A stretch of 64,000 nucleotides of DNA, from contig NZ_QLNV01000021.1 in assembly GCF_003285545.1 (NCBI RefSeq), positions 1-64,000 on the forward strand, given 5' to 3'. The first letter of the stretch is position 1, and each line of letters starts with the position of its first letter. The position numbers and the translations under genes were made by a program. Shown piece by piece: positions 51,507 through 60,163 of the stretch. Origin of the DNA: Sinomicrobium soli (lineage in GTDB: Bacteria > Bacteroidota > Bacteroidia > Flavobacteriales > Flavobacteriaceae). Below the pieces are notes generated by a model. It was not told the DNA's origin, did no database searches, and saw nothing but the letters and a program-made list of their open reading frames with translations.

Positions 51507-54197
51507 ATGAGAAGACAATATTTGTTGTACATAGTACTGCTTCATTTCTCCGGAATGAATATTGCCGGGGCCCAGGAATACTGGAAGAGCATGGAGCGCA
51601 GACCTGCTACTCTGGGAGTGGAAAAGGGATATGTGGAAACGGGGACCTCAACATTCCGCCTGAGACTTTTAAAAACTTCGCAAACCGTTACAGGCCTGTC
51701 ACCGGCGGGAGAAGAAAGCTTCGACTTTACCCCGGGAGAAAGGCTAGACATCAGGGACAAAGACAGTGCCTACCACCTGGGGGATATTAACTTTTCACTT
51801 AAAATGCCGCAGGGCCGGTGGCAGCATTATGCCACGGCCTGGAAAAGAAAACCGGTAAAATCCCTCCCTGCAGAAGGCCCTGTCCTTGCCGCAGCCGATC
51901 TCACCCCCGCACTTCCTGCAGGGGTCCCGCTGCGTATTAAACGATATTACGAAGACAGGGACGGCGACCTGGTACTGCGGTTTGTCATAACCAATACTTC
52001 CGGCAAATCGGTAGAGATGGGAGCCTTTGGTGTTCCCCTGGTCTTCAATAACATCCTGGAAGGAAAATCGCTGGATAAGGCACATGCCGACAATGTATTT
52101 TCTGATCCCTATATCGGTATGGATGCGGGCTACCTGGAGGTAAAGCGACTCAGCGGAAAGGGGAGTGCACTGTTGGTGCTTCCCGAAAAGAACATGCCTT
52201 TTGAAGCTTACCGCCCGCTGCCGGATGATCCCACCCCGAGAAGCATCGTATTCGAAGGGTTCCACGAATGGATGGCGCTGAGCAGGGCCTATGCCGATAC
52301 CGAATGGCAAGGTGCGGAGCAGTGGAATACGCCCCGGAGTATGACATTGCAGCCCGGAAAAGACTACGAGTTTGCACTTCGCCTGGTGCTGGCCGAAGAT
52401 CTCAGGGCCGCAGAACAAACACTGGAAAACTACGGAAAACCCGTAGCCATAGGGATTCCGGGATATGTGTTGCCGGAGGATGTGGAAGGAAAATTATACC
52501 TGAGATCAGCGGTACCGGTAAAGCAGCTGGAGACGGAACCGGAGGGTAAGCTGACCGTTAGGAAAAAAGGGACCGTAAACGGGTATACCGAATACCGGGT
52601 AAAGGGAAAAACCTGGGGCCGCTCACGGTTGCGAATTACCTATGAAGACGGAAGCGTACAAACCGTAAATTATAAGGTTATTGCCCCGGAAAAAGAGGTT
52701 GTCGCTGCTTTGGGCCACTTCCTGACCACGGAACAATGGCTGGACGATCCCGGCGACCCGTTCGGGCGAAGCCCTTCCGTAATCTCTTATGACTACGAGA
52801 CCCGTTCCAGAGTAACCCAGGACAGCAGGGCGTGGATAGCGGGCCTCAGTGACGAGGGCGGGGCCGGGAGCTGGCTGGCGGCTGTGATGAAACAACTGGT
52901 GCAACCCGATAAAAAGGAAATGGAAAAGCTCAGCCGTTTTGTACACCAGACGCTGTGGGGCAGAATCCAGTATAACGAAGGGAGCCGTAAATACGGGGTC
53001 AGGAAAAGTGTGTTTTTTTACGAACCTGACAGCATGCCTTCCGGAACTTACAGCGATACCATCAATTATAAGACCTGGGCGGCCTGGGATAAAAAACATG
53101 CCGCCGATCCCGGCAGGTCATATAACTACCCGCATGTAACCGCAGCCTGGTGGGTGATGTACCGCCTGGCCCGTTATCACCAGGGGCTGGTAGAGGAAAA
53201 ACCGTGGAAATGGTACCTGGAACAGGCTTACCGTACCTCGCTGGCCATGACCTCCCTGGCCCCGCATTACGCGCAGTTCGGACAGATGGAAGGCACTGTT
53301 TTCCTGCTGGTTTTAAAGGACCTGCAACGCGAAGGGATGGACAAAGAAGCCCGCGAACTCGAAAAAGAGATGAAAAAAAGGGCAGAGCACTGGGCTTCCC
53401 TGAACTATCCTTTCGGCAGTGAAATGCCCTGGGATTCTACCGGGCAGGAGGAAGTGTTCATGTGGTCGGACTATTTCGGTTTCGACCGGAAAGCCGATGT
53501 TACCCTTAGCGCCATCCTGGCCTATATGCCTGTAATGCCTCATTGGGCTTACAACGGCAATGCCCGGAGGTACTGGGATTTTCTCTACGGGGGGAAGCTC
53601 TCCCGTATCGAGCGGCAGATACACCATTACGGTTCGGCCCTCAATGCCATTCCCGTATTGCAGGCCTATCGCAATACCCCGGACAATTTCCGTCTGCTCA
53701 GGATAGGGTACGGTGGTGTTATGGGCGGGATCGCCAATATTACCCGTGATGGTTTCGGGCCCGCAGCCTTTCATTCCTTTCCTTCGACCCTGGACATAGA
53801 CTACCTGTCCGGGGACTACGGTTCCGGTTTTTTCGGGTATGCGGTGAATTCGGCGACCTTTATTGCTAAAACCGATGATCTCGGATGGCTGGCCTTCGGC
53901 GGAAATTTAAAGCAGAAGGGGAAAAAGATCGAGGTGAGCCTGACCACGGCAGCCAGGAACCGTATATTCCTCGCCCCGGAAAAACTGGCCGTAAGCCTTG
54001 ATGCGGGGACCGTAAACAAGGTGGACTGGGATACGGGAAAACGGGTGCTTACCCTGCACCTCGATCCGGCCGGTGAATATACCTCTTATGCGTATCTCCG
54101 GATAGACCGGGAGGTGGAACTCCCTTACGAAATGGTAAACGGGGCCTATCGTATTCCGTTATCTGGAAGAGTACAGGAGGTAAGGGTCGTATTGTAG
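51507..54197 (+). CDS. DUF5695 protein, candidate glycosidase of the locus
   Basis: An 896-residue exported protein (signal RRQYLLYIVLLHFSGMNIAGAQ) that fits DUF5695. The N-terminal third is beta-rich (FRLRLLKTSQTVTGLSPAGE, VPLRIKRYYEDRDGDLVLRF). The centre and C-terminal half are rich in helices with aromatic residues (NYPHVTAAWWVMYRLARYHQ, LAPHYAQFGQMEGTVFLL, WSDYFGFDRKADVTLSAILA), the pattern of (alpha/alpha)6 glycosidases, and the C-terminus is again beta-rich (YTSYAYLRIDREVELPYEMV). No known catalytic motif is recognised. It lies 47 bp after the DUF885 gene. Next to a beta-L-arabinofuranosidase it could remove a further sugar from hydroxyproline; function unproven. Confidence 0.8.
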   Translation: MRRQYLLYIVLLHFSGMNIAGAQEYWKSMERRPATLGVEKGYVETGTSTFRLRLLKTSQTVTGLSPAGEESFDFTPGERLDIRDKDSAYHLGDINFSLKMPQGRWQHYATAWKRKPVKSLPAEGPVLAAADLTPALPAGVPLRIKRYYEDRDGDLVLRFVITNTSGKSVEMGAFGVPLVFNNILEGKSLDKAHADNVFSDPYIGMDAGYLEVKRLSGKGSALLVLPEKNMPFEAYRPLPDDPTPRSIVFEGFHEWMALSRAYADTEWQGAEQWNTPRSMTLQPGKDYEFALRLVLAEDLRAAEQTLENYGKPVAIGIPGYVLPEDVEGKLYLRSAVPVKQLETEPEGKLTVRKKGTVNGYTEYRVKGKTWGRSRLRITYEDGSVQTVNYKVIAPEKEVVAALGHFLTTEQWLDDPGDPFGRSPSVISYDYETRSRVTQDSRAWIAGLSDEGGAGSWLAAVMKQLVQPDKKEMEKLSRFVHQTLWGRIQYNEGSRKYGVRKSVFFYEPDSMPSGTYSDTINYKTWAAWDKKHAADPGRSYNYPHVTAAWWVMYRLARYHQGLVEEKPWKWYLEQAYRTSLAMTSLAPHYAQFGQMEGTVFLLVLKDLQREGMDKEARELEKEMKKRAEHWASLNYPFGSEMPWDSTGQEEVFMWSDYFGFDRKADVTLSAILAYMPVMPHWAYNGNARRYWDFLYGGKLSRIERQIHHYGSALNAIPVLQAYRNTPDNFRLLRIGYGGVMGGIANITRDGFGPAAFHSFPSTLDIDYLSGDYGSGFFGYAVNSATFIAKTDDLGWLAFGGNLKQKGKKIEVSLTTAARNRIFLAPEKLAVSLDAGTVNKVDWDTGKRVLTLHLDPAGEYTSYAYLRIDREVELPYEMVNGAYRIPLSGRVQEVRVVL

Positions 54198-54241
54198 TGA
54201 GCCGGGCCCGTAAAAGCCGGTATAAAAACGGAAGATTATTA

Positions 54242-54270
54242 TTGTGGGTAGTGGCTTACCCTTATCTTTG
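54242..54270 (+). promoter_or_regulatory. consensus promoter before the Xaa-Pro aminopeptidase gene
   Basis: TTG (54242-54244), 18 bp, then TATCTTTG (54263-54270): a full Bacteroidota consensus. It lies 86 bp before the start, so this gene can be expressed independently of operator C. Confidence 0.7.
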
Positions 54271-54355
54271 TATGGAATAGGGAACACGTATATATTATCC
54301 CCGTTCCGGGAAAAAATACGGTGCCCGTGACAACAGGAAAATAAAGATCATCTAT

Positions 54356-55747
54356 ATGTTTTCAGAAGAAACCTATACCGCAAGGCGACAGGCATTAAAA
54401 GAAGAAGCCGGAAAGGGCATATTGCTGTTTCCCGGAAACGGGGAAAGCGGCATGAACTACAGGGATAACTGGTATCCATTCCGGCAGGACAGTTGCTTTT
54501 TGTACTATACCGGGATCAATAATATTCCCGACCTGTTTTTTGTTATTGATGTCGACAACAATACCGAAATACTTTTTGGCGATGATGCCACCCCGGAAGA
54601 GATCGTATGGACCGGGACTGTGCCTCCCTTATCCGAACTGGCAGCGAAATCGGGGATTACCCGGGTAAGGCCGCTCCGTGAACTGGAGGGCTATCTTGGC
54701 AAACACCGGCAGTCGGGCAATGTGCTGCATTTTCTTCCGCCGTACCGCCCGGCAGTGACCATTCTCCTTGCCGGGCTGCTCGGTATCCCGGTGACACAGG
54801 TGGCGGAAAACAGCTCGTCGGCTTTGACCAGGGCGGTGGTAAGACAACGATCGGTAAAGACTGCGGAAGAACTGGAGGAGATCCGGAAGGCCGTAAACAT
54901 TACCGCCGCCATGCATACGCATGCCATTCGCAATGCGCGTGCCGGAAGGAGCGAAAAGGAGATCGCAGGCGAATTACAGGCCATAGCCATAGGAGGAGGG
55001 GGCAATATCTCTTTTCCCATTATCCTTACCCGTAACGGGCAGTACCTGCACAATCACGCTTCCGAAGCCTTATTGCGGGAAGGCGACCTGGTACTTTGCG
55101 ATTGCGGGGCCGAAACGGCCATGAATTATGCGGGAGATATGACCCGGACCTTTCCGGCAGGAAAGACGTATACCTCCCTGCAAAAAGATGTTTACAATAT
55201 TGTTCTCGATGCCCATAACACGGCGGTAGAAGCCCTGAAGCCGGGGGTATTGTTCCGGGATGTCCACCTGCTGGCCTGCAGCCGGCTTACCGAAGGGCTC
55301 AAAGCACTCGGGCTGATGAAAGGGGATACGGAAGAGGCTGTCGCCGCAGGGGCCCATGCGCTGTTTTTTCAATGCGGCCTGGGGCATATGATGGGGATGG
55401 ACGTTCACGATATGGAAAACCTGGGCGAAGCCTATGTAGGCTATACCGATACGCTGAAAAAGAGTACGCAGTTCGGACTGAAGTCGCTGCGTCTGGGCAG
55501 GGCCCTGGAACCTGGTTTCGTACTTACCGTAGAACCCGGTCTCTATTTTAATCCCTTCCTGATGGATGCCTGGAAGGCGGAAAAGAGACATGCCGGGTTT
55601 ATAAATTATGATGCTGTAGACCAATTCCGCCATTTCGGGGGAATACGTATAGAGGAGGATTTTGTGATCACATCTTCAGGGAAAGCGCTTCTGGGGGATC
55701 CCCTGGCCAAGACCCCGGAAGATATTGAGACCCTTATTGCGGGATAA
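54356..55747 (+). CDS. pepP: Xaa-Pro aminopeptidase (M24B)
   Basis: Removes the N-terminal residue from peptides with proline in position two; related enzymes accept hydroxyproline. The 463-residue protein has an aminopeptidase P N-terminal domain (residues about 1-140) and a pita-bread M24 domain. Dinuclear metal ligands are visible: D249 and D261 in DCGAETAMNYAGDMTRT, H344 in GLGHMMGMDVHD, and Glu in TVEPGLYFNP and GIRIEEDFVI. No signal peptide, so it works in the cytoplasm on imported peptides. It has its own consensus promoter and could be a housekeeping gene, but its place at the end of the hydroxyproline locus fits the final step of peptide breakdown. The next gene starts 22 bp on. Confidence 0.93.
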   Translation: MFSEETYTARRQALKEEAGKGILLFPGNGESGMNYRDNWYPFRQDSCFLYYTGINNIPDLFFVIDVDNNTEILFGDDATPEEIVWTGTVPPLSELAAKSGITRVRPLRELEGYLGKHRQSGNVLHFLPPYRPAVTILLAGLLGIPVTQVAENSSSALTRAVVRQRSVKTAEELEEIRKAVNITAAMHTHAIRNARAGRSEKEIAGELQAIAIGGGGNISFPIILTRNGQYLHNHASEALLREGDLVLCDCGAETAMNYAGDMTRTFPAGKTYTSLQKDVYNIVLDAHNTAVEALKPGVLFRDVHLLACSRLTEGLKALGLMKGDTEEAVAAGAHALFFQCGLGHMMGMDVHDMENLGEAYVGYTDTLKKSTQFGLKSLRLGRALEPGFVLTVEPGLYFNPFLMDAWKAEKRHAGFINYDAVDQFRHFGGIRIEEDFVITSSGKALLGDPLAKTPEDIETLIAG

Positions 55748-55769
55748 TTCCGGGAAAGCAGCTTTTTAC

Positions 55770-56507
55770 ATGGATGTACTGACATTTTATATTCTGGCCA
55801 TTGTATTTATCGCTACCCTGGTCCGTTCCACCTTTGGGTTCGGCGAGTCCCTGATAGCAGTTCCCCTGCTCGTTTTTCTGGTCCCTGTTGAAATTGCAGT
55901 GCCCCTTTCGGTACTGATATCCATACTGATCGCGGCGGTTATCGTCGTACAGGACCGGAAAAAAATACATTTTCACAGTGCAAAATGGCTGCTTGTCTTT
56001 GCGGTTATGGGAATTCCGGCAGGGCTCTTACTGCTTGTTTACGGCAATGAAAACCTGATAAAGTCTGTTCTGGGTATCATTCTTATACTCTATTCACTTT
56101 ATTCCCTGTTTTCAAAAAGCAGCTTCAAATTGAAAAAGGACAATATCTTCTGGCTTTTTATCTGTGGTTTTTTTTCAGGGGTATTTGGCGGGGCTTATGG
56201 CGTTAACGGTCCGCCGCTCGTTATATACGGCGATATGAGGAACTGGACGGCCGGGCACCTGAGGGCTACCTTACAGGCCTATTTTCTGCCGGCGAGCATT
56301 ATCGGGATGTCCGGGTACTGGTACAAAGGACTTTGGGATGCGGCGGTGACCCATTATTTCCTGGTCTCCGTTCCGGTCATTGTCCCTGCCATTCTTCTCG
56401 GAAGGTATTTTAATCACCGGCTCAGGGACGGGGCCTTTTTAAACTATGTGTATATGGGGCTTGCAGGTATCGGAATAGTGCTGTTGGCCCAGGTGCTTAT
56501 CTCCTGA
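55770..56507 (+). CDS. TauE/SafE (TSUP) family membrane transporter
   Basis: A 245-residue membrane protein from the ATG at 55770, with about seven to eight membrane segments (YILAIVFIATLV, SVLISILIAAVIVV, WLLVFAVMGIPAGLLLLVYG, IILILYSLYSLF). Family marks are FGFGESLIAVPLLVFLVPVE in the first half and GVFGGAYGVNGPPLVIYGDM in the second. TSUP proteins carry small anions such as sulfite, sulfoacetate or organic acids. It starts 22 bp after pepP and is the only inner-membrane transporter in the hydroxyproline region, so it might carry a pathway compound, but no family precedent for amino-acid uptake is known to me. Confidence 0.88.
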   Translation: MDVLTFYILAIVFIATLVRSTFGFGESLIAVPLLVFLVPVEIAVPLSVLISILIAAVIVVQDRKKIHFHSAKWLLVFAVMGIPAGLLLLVYGNENLIKSVLGIILILYSLYSLFSKSSFKLKKDNIFWLFICGFFSGVFGGAYGVNGPPLVIYGDMRNWTAGHLRATLQAYFLPASIIGMSGYWYKGLWDAAVTHYFLVSVPVIVPAILLGRYFNHRLRDGAFLNYVYMGLAGIGIVLLAQVLIS

Positions 56508-56569
56508 AGGAGGTTCGGAAGACATTACCGCAGAACTGGTCATCCACGAAGGGTTTGTTCCGTATGAAT

Positions 56570-56617
56570 AATGTGTCAATGTGATAATGTGCCGATGTGA
56601 TAATGTGCCAATGTGAT
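56570..56617. repeat. AATGTGCCAATGTGAT tandem repeat (3 units)
   Basis: Three consecutive 16-bp units, AATGTGTCAATGTGAT, AATGTGCCGATGTGAT and AATGTGCCAATGTGAT, then decayed copies to about 56645. The third unit also occurs at 23710-23725. Too short and spacer-free to be a CRISPR array. Confidence 0.85.
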
Positions 56618-56799
56618 AATTGGCGGATTAGCTGATGTGATAACGGGGGTGTGTTTCGGGTTTGCATGATATCGTTACCAGCTCCATAAACCCGTTAAGA
56701 TACTAAAAAATATCGGGATGGCCCCTGATTTTGGTAATGAGAATTGTGTGGTGTGATTACTTACTTTGCCTGAAAGTATAACGGAAAAACGTGAATATT

Positions 56800-57561
56800 A
56801 TGGCAAAGTTAGTGAACAAGGTAGCTGTGATCACCGGGGGGTCCGGTGCTATCGGCGCTGCTACGGCAAGATTGTTTTTGAACGAGGGGGCCAGGGTAGT
56901 CCTCGTGGATATCGATGGGGAGGCTCTTGAACGGGTAGCTTCGGAGCTGGATAGTCCCGATGTGAGTTATGTGACGGCCGACGTCTCGAAGGCGGCCGAT
57001 GTGCAGGAATATGTGGAGCATACGGTAAAGACCTTCGGAAAGATCGATGTCTTTTTTAACAATGCGGGAATTGAAGGAGTGGTAAAACCCGTTACCGAAT
57101 ATCCTGAAGAAGCGTTCGACAAGCTGATCAGTATTAATGTAAAAGGGGTATGGCTGGGACTGAAGTACGTACTGCCGGAAATGAATGACGGGGGAAGTAT
57201 CATCAATACCTCGTCGGTGGCCGGGCTGGCCGGATTTGAGTCCATGAGCGCCTATGTGGCCAGCAAACACGCGGTGATCGGGATTACCCGTACTGTTGCA
57301 TTGGAAACCGCGGGACGCGGTATTCGTGTAAATACCGTTCACCCTTCACCGGTAGATAACCGGATGATGCGTTCGCTGGAAGACGGATATGCCCCGGGAG
57401 AGGGAGCAACAGTGAAAAAGGGCTTTGAGGCATCTATCCCGATGAAGCGGTATGCCACCAACGACGATATCGCAAAAGGTGTTTTATTCCTGGCTTCTGA
57501 TGACAGCAAATTTATCACGGGAAGCAAACTCGTGGTAGACGGCGGAATGACCATGCATTAA
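56800..57561 (+). CDS. SDR-family oxidoreductase
   Basis: A 253-residue classical short-chain dehydrogenase from the ATG at 56800; a GTG nine bases earlier is possible. Cofactor motif TGGSGAIG (T12-G19) with D37-type Asp in VVLVDIDGEAL suggests NAD preference; NNAG follows, and the catalytic residues are the Ser in NTSSVAG, Y152 and K156 in SAYVASK. The C-terminus SKFITGSKLVVDGGMTMH matches glucose 1-dehydrogenase/3-oxoacyl-reductase-like members. Substrate not predictable. It is a single gene convergent with the ankyrin genes (60-bp gap) and separated from the transporter by the tandem repeat, so probably not part of the hydroxyproline locus. Confidence 0.9.
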   Translation: MAKLVNKVAVITGGSGAIGAATARLFLNEGARVVLVDIDGEALERVASELDSPDVSYVTADVSKAADVQEYVEHTVKTFGKIDVFFNNAGIEGVVKPVTEYPEEAFDKLISINVKGVWLGLKYVLPEMNDGGSIINTSSVAGLAGFESMSAYVASKHAVIGITRTVALETAGRGIRVNTVHPSPVDNRMMRSLEDGYAPGEGATVKKGFEASIPMKRYATNDDIAKGVLFLASDDSKFITGSKLVVDGGMTMH

Positions 57562-57621
57562 GTATGTGATTAATCTTCAGGTATTGGGGCCGAAACGTAC
57601 CTGGTTCTTATGCGATACGTA

Positions 57622-58965
57622 TCAGCTTTTCAGTATCTTTTGTTTCTGCTCAAGGAATTCCTCTTCGGTAATAATCCCGGCATCGAGGAGTTCCTTGAGA
57701 TCGAACAGCGCTTTTTTCTTTTCCGTCATATCTGTGGAGGAGACGGGGGAAGATGTGGTTGCTGGCGTTCTTGCTGTGACTTCTTCCACGGTACCGGCCG
57801 CAGCCCCGAAGTCTATCAGTAATGCGGTGATCTCGTTAAACCCTTTTATATTGGCATAATCGACAGGTTTCTGTTCCATTACATTTACCACCCCTGTTGT
57901 GGCTCCGTGTGTGAGGAGAAATCTGACCACATCCTTTTTGCCATACGCCGCACCGTAATGCAGGGCGGTATTGCCGGAGGCATCCTGTTTGTCTATATCG
58001 GCACCCTTGTCGAGCAGCAGTTTTACGAGGGACAGGTATCCGAACCTGGTAGCGGTATGTAACAGGGTTTCCCCGGCATAGTGCGGTTCGAATCCCAGGA
58101 TAAAGGTCTGTGTTCCGGTATTGGAGATAAGCCTGCTGATATAATGCCCGTCCTTTCCGTCCCAGGCATCGGTGCTTCGGGCATAATCGGGAGAAAGGCC
58201 CTTTTGCAAAAAGATGTTTACCAGTTCTTTCTGATTGGCGCTTACGGCATACCATACGGGAGAGATCCCTTCTTTGGATTCCGAGAAAATATTGGCGCCC
58301 TGTGCTATCAGTTTTTCTGCAATAATGCGGTTGCCGGACCGTGTAGCCAGCAGTAACGGACTTTCGTTGAGGTCATTGAGCAGGTTTACCGAAGCCCCGT
58401 GGTCCAGCAGCATATTCACTATGGGAACAGCGTTATTCCCGATGGCCAGCCCCAGGGCCGTATTTCCCGATGTATCGGTAAAATCTGCATCGGCACTGTT
58501 TTCCAGGAGTATCCTGACCAGTGGGGGGAACCCGTGTCGTACCGCGATAAGCAGGGGAGGGATACCGTCCTTGTTCAATGCGTTGACATCCAGTCCGGAT
58601 TCAATGAGTTTCAGTGCGATATCCTGCTGCCCGGTATGGGCAACGATATGCAGGAGGCTGTTGCCTTTAAAATCGTTGATCCCGGTTTTGGCACCGGCTT
58701 CCAGGAGCTGTAACGCGGTCTGTTTCTGCTTGCCGAGCACGGCAAAAAAAAGGGGAGTTTCGCCGTTGTGGTCTTCATAATCGATCGTGGCCCCGGCTGC
58801 AATGAGTTGTCCCGAAATACCGGTATACCCCTGGTAAGCAGCATAATGAAGGGCAGTGCGTCCCTTTTCGTCGGTATATTTTACATCTACCTGATCTTTT
58901 TCCAGCAGTATTTCGGCAATTTTCCTTTTCCCGCCCTCGCAGGCGATTAAAAATGACTGAGACAT
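57622..58965 (-). CDS. ankyrin-repeat protein with C-terminal SHOCT domain
   Basis: A 447-residue protein made of about ten to eleven ankyrin repeats (for example GRTALHYAAYQGYTGISGQL, GNTALGLAIGNNAVPIVNML, GNTALHYGAAYGKKDVVRFL) and a C-terminal SHOCT-type segment ALFDLKELLDAGIITEEEFL. It has no signal peptide; action in the cytoplasm by protein binding is expected. It is the second gene of a two-gene operon with another ankyrin protein, starting 10 bp after its stop. No effector domain is attached. Partner unknown. Confidence 0.9.
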   Translation of the reverse strand: MSQSFLIACEGGKRKIAEILLEKDQVDVKYTDEKGRTALHYAAYQGYTGISGQLIAAGATIDYEDHNGETPLFFAVLGKQKQTALQLLEAGAKTGINDFKGNSLLHIVAHTGQQDIALKLIESGLDVNALNKDGIPPLLIAVRHGFPPLVRILLENSADADFTDTSGNTALGLAIGNNAVPIVNMLLDHGASVNLLNDLNESPLLLATRSGNRIIAEKLIAQGANIFSESKEGISPVWYAVSANQKELVNIFLQKGLSPDYARSTDAWDGKDGHYISRLISNTGTQTFILGFEPHYAGETLLHTATRFGYLSLVKLLLDKGADIDKQDASGNTALHYGAAYGKKDVVRFLLTHGATTGVVNVMEQKPVDYANIKGFNEITALLIDFGAAAGTVEEVTARTPATTSSPVSSTDMTEKKKALFDLKELLDAGIITEEEFLEQKQKILKS

Positions 58966-58975
58966 GGCGGTATGT

Positions 58976-60163
58976 TTATCTTTCTAATAATACTTGAACT
59001 ATTTTGGCTTTTAGCTGGTCTTCCATGGCGTAATCTACGGCTTTTTTGTCTTCGTTGTTCTCCGTTTCGGGATCGGCTCCCCCTTTTAACAGCATTTTTA
59101 CTTTGCGGTAAGTGTCCTTTGCCCTGGATTCTTCATGGTTGCTGGGATAGGCACAGACTTTCATCAGCAAGGTAGTACCGTTATCATCGCGTGCATTGAC
59201 ATCTATATAATCGTGTTCCAGTAAAAAGGCCAGTAATTCAGGCGGTTTTTCGGCAACCCAGTCTATACCGGATTTGGGTCTGTGATAATATTCGGAAGTA
59301 TCGGTCAGCGATGCCCCGTTATCGAGCAGCAGTTTCAGGATATCCAGGGAAGAAGTGCCGGGTTGTACATATTTCAGAAAGGCATTGAGCATGTTTTCGT
59401 TATCGCTGTTCCGGCGGGTAAAATCGGGGGTGCCGTATTCCAGCAATAGTTTGAACATTTCCGCATTCTGAAGGTGTACGGCGGCAATATAAAACACCGT
59501 AAGGCCTTTGGTATCTGCCTGGCTGACGTCGGCCCCGGCTTCCAGCAGTTGTCTTGTTACGGGAATATGAGCACATTCCACGGCCTGGAACAATGCGGTC
59601 TTATGTGCTGTGGTCCGGGCATTGACATCGACCCCGTTGTCCAGTAAAAGCTGTACGACCTCCCCGGCATCCGGTCGTGGCATACGCAGTTTCTGGCAGC
59701 ACTGATACAGGTAAGACACACCGTACACGGACTGGTAATTCATGGATATCCCCGTATCTATAACGGCTTTCAGGATGGCGACCGGCGATTTGTTTTCGAT
59801 GGCATAAGACAACAGGTTATAACCGGCTACTTCTTCGTCGATATCTTCTATCCTGCGGAGAAAAGCATTGAACAGGGGTAAATAGGCCTGCCAGTCTTCT
59901 TCCCTGGAGAGGTTGGGTATCAGCATGGTGTGTACCGGGGTACGGGCAAACGACTCATATTCGAACAGGTCGGGTTCTGCGATATCGTTCTCGATACAGA
60001 ATTCCAGTGTTTTCCAGTACCTGTTCTGTACGATAGTCTGGAACAGCCGGTCCAGCTGCTCTGCAGGAATTTTTCCGTCGGGTTCCTTCAGATATTCCAG
60101 GAGCGCATGCTCGTCCCTGGAAAATAATATCCGGAAAAATGCATCTCTGTCAAAAGAAGCCAT
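58976..60163 (-). CDS. ankyrin-repeat protein
   Basis: A 395-residue protein. The N-terminal 100 residues are helical and not obvious ankyrin sequence (SFDRDAFFRILFSRDEHALL); the rest holds degenerate and typical ankyrin repeats (VNARTTAHKTALFQAVECAH, VSQADTKGLTVFYIAAVHLQ, VNARDDNGTTLLMKVCAYPS). It lacks a signal peptide. First gene of the pair; the second ankyrin gene follows after 10 bp, so the proteins are probably made together. Function unknown. Confidence 0.9.
   Translation of the reverse strand: MASFDRDAFFRILFSRDEHALLEYLKEPDGKIPAEQLDRLFQTIVQNRYWKTLEFCIENDIAEPDLFEYESFARTPVHTMLIPNLSREEDWQAYLPLFNAFLRRIEDIDEEVAGYNLLSYAIENKSPVAILKAVIDTGISMNYQSVYGVSYLYQCCQKLRMPRPDAGEVVQLLLDNGVDVNARTTAHKTALFQAVECAHIPVTRQLLEAGADVSQADTKGLTVFYIAAVHLQNAEMFKLLLEYGTPDFTRRNSDNENMLNAFLKYVQPGTSSLDILKLLLDNGASLTDTSEYYHRPKSGIDWVAEKPPELLAFLLEHDYIDVNARDDNGTTLLMKVCAYPSNHEESRAKDTYRKVKMLLKGGADPETENNEDKKAVDYAMEDQLKAKIVQVLLER

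Noticed and set aside
56570-56645. CRISPR-like array
   Set aside because: The 16-bp units are contiguous with no unique spacers and no cas genes are present; it is a simple tandem repeat.
57622-60163. Defence or toxin-antitoxin module
   Set aside because: Only ankyrin repeats and a SHOCT tail are seen; no nuclease, ATPase or toxin domain and no mobile-island signs around it.
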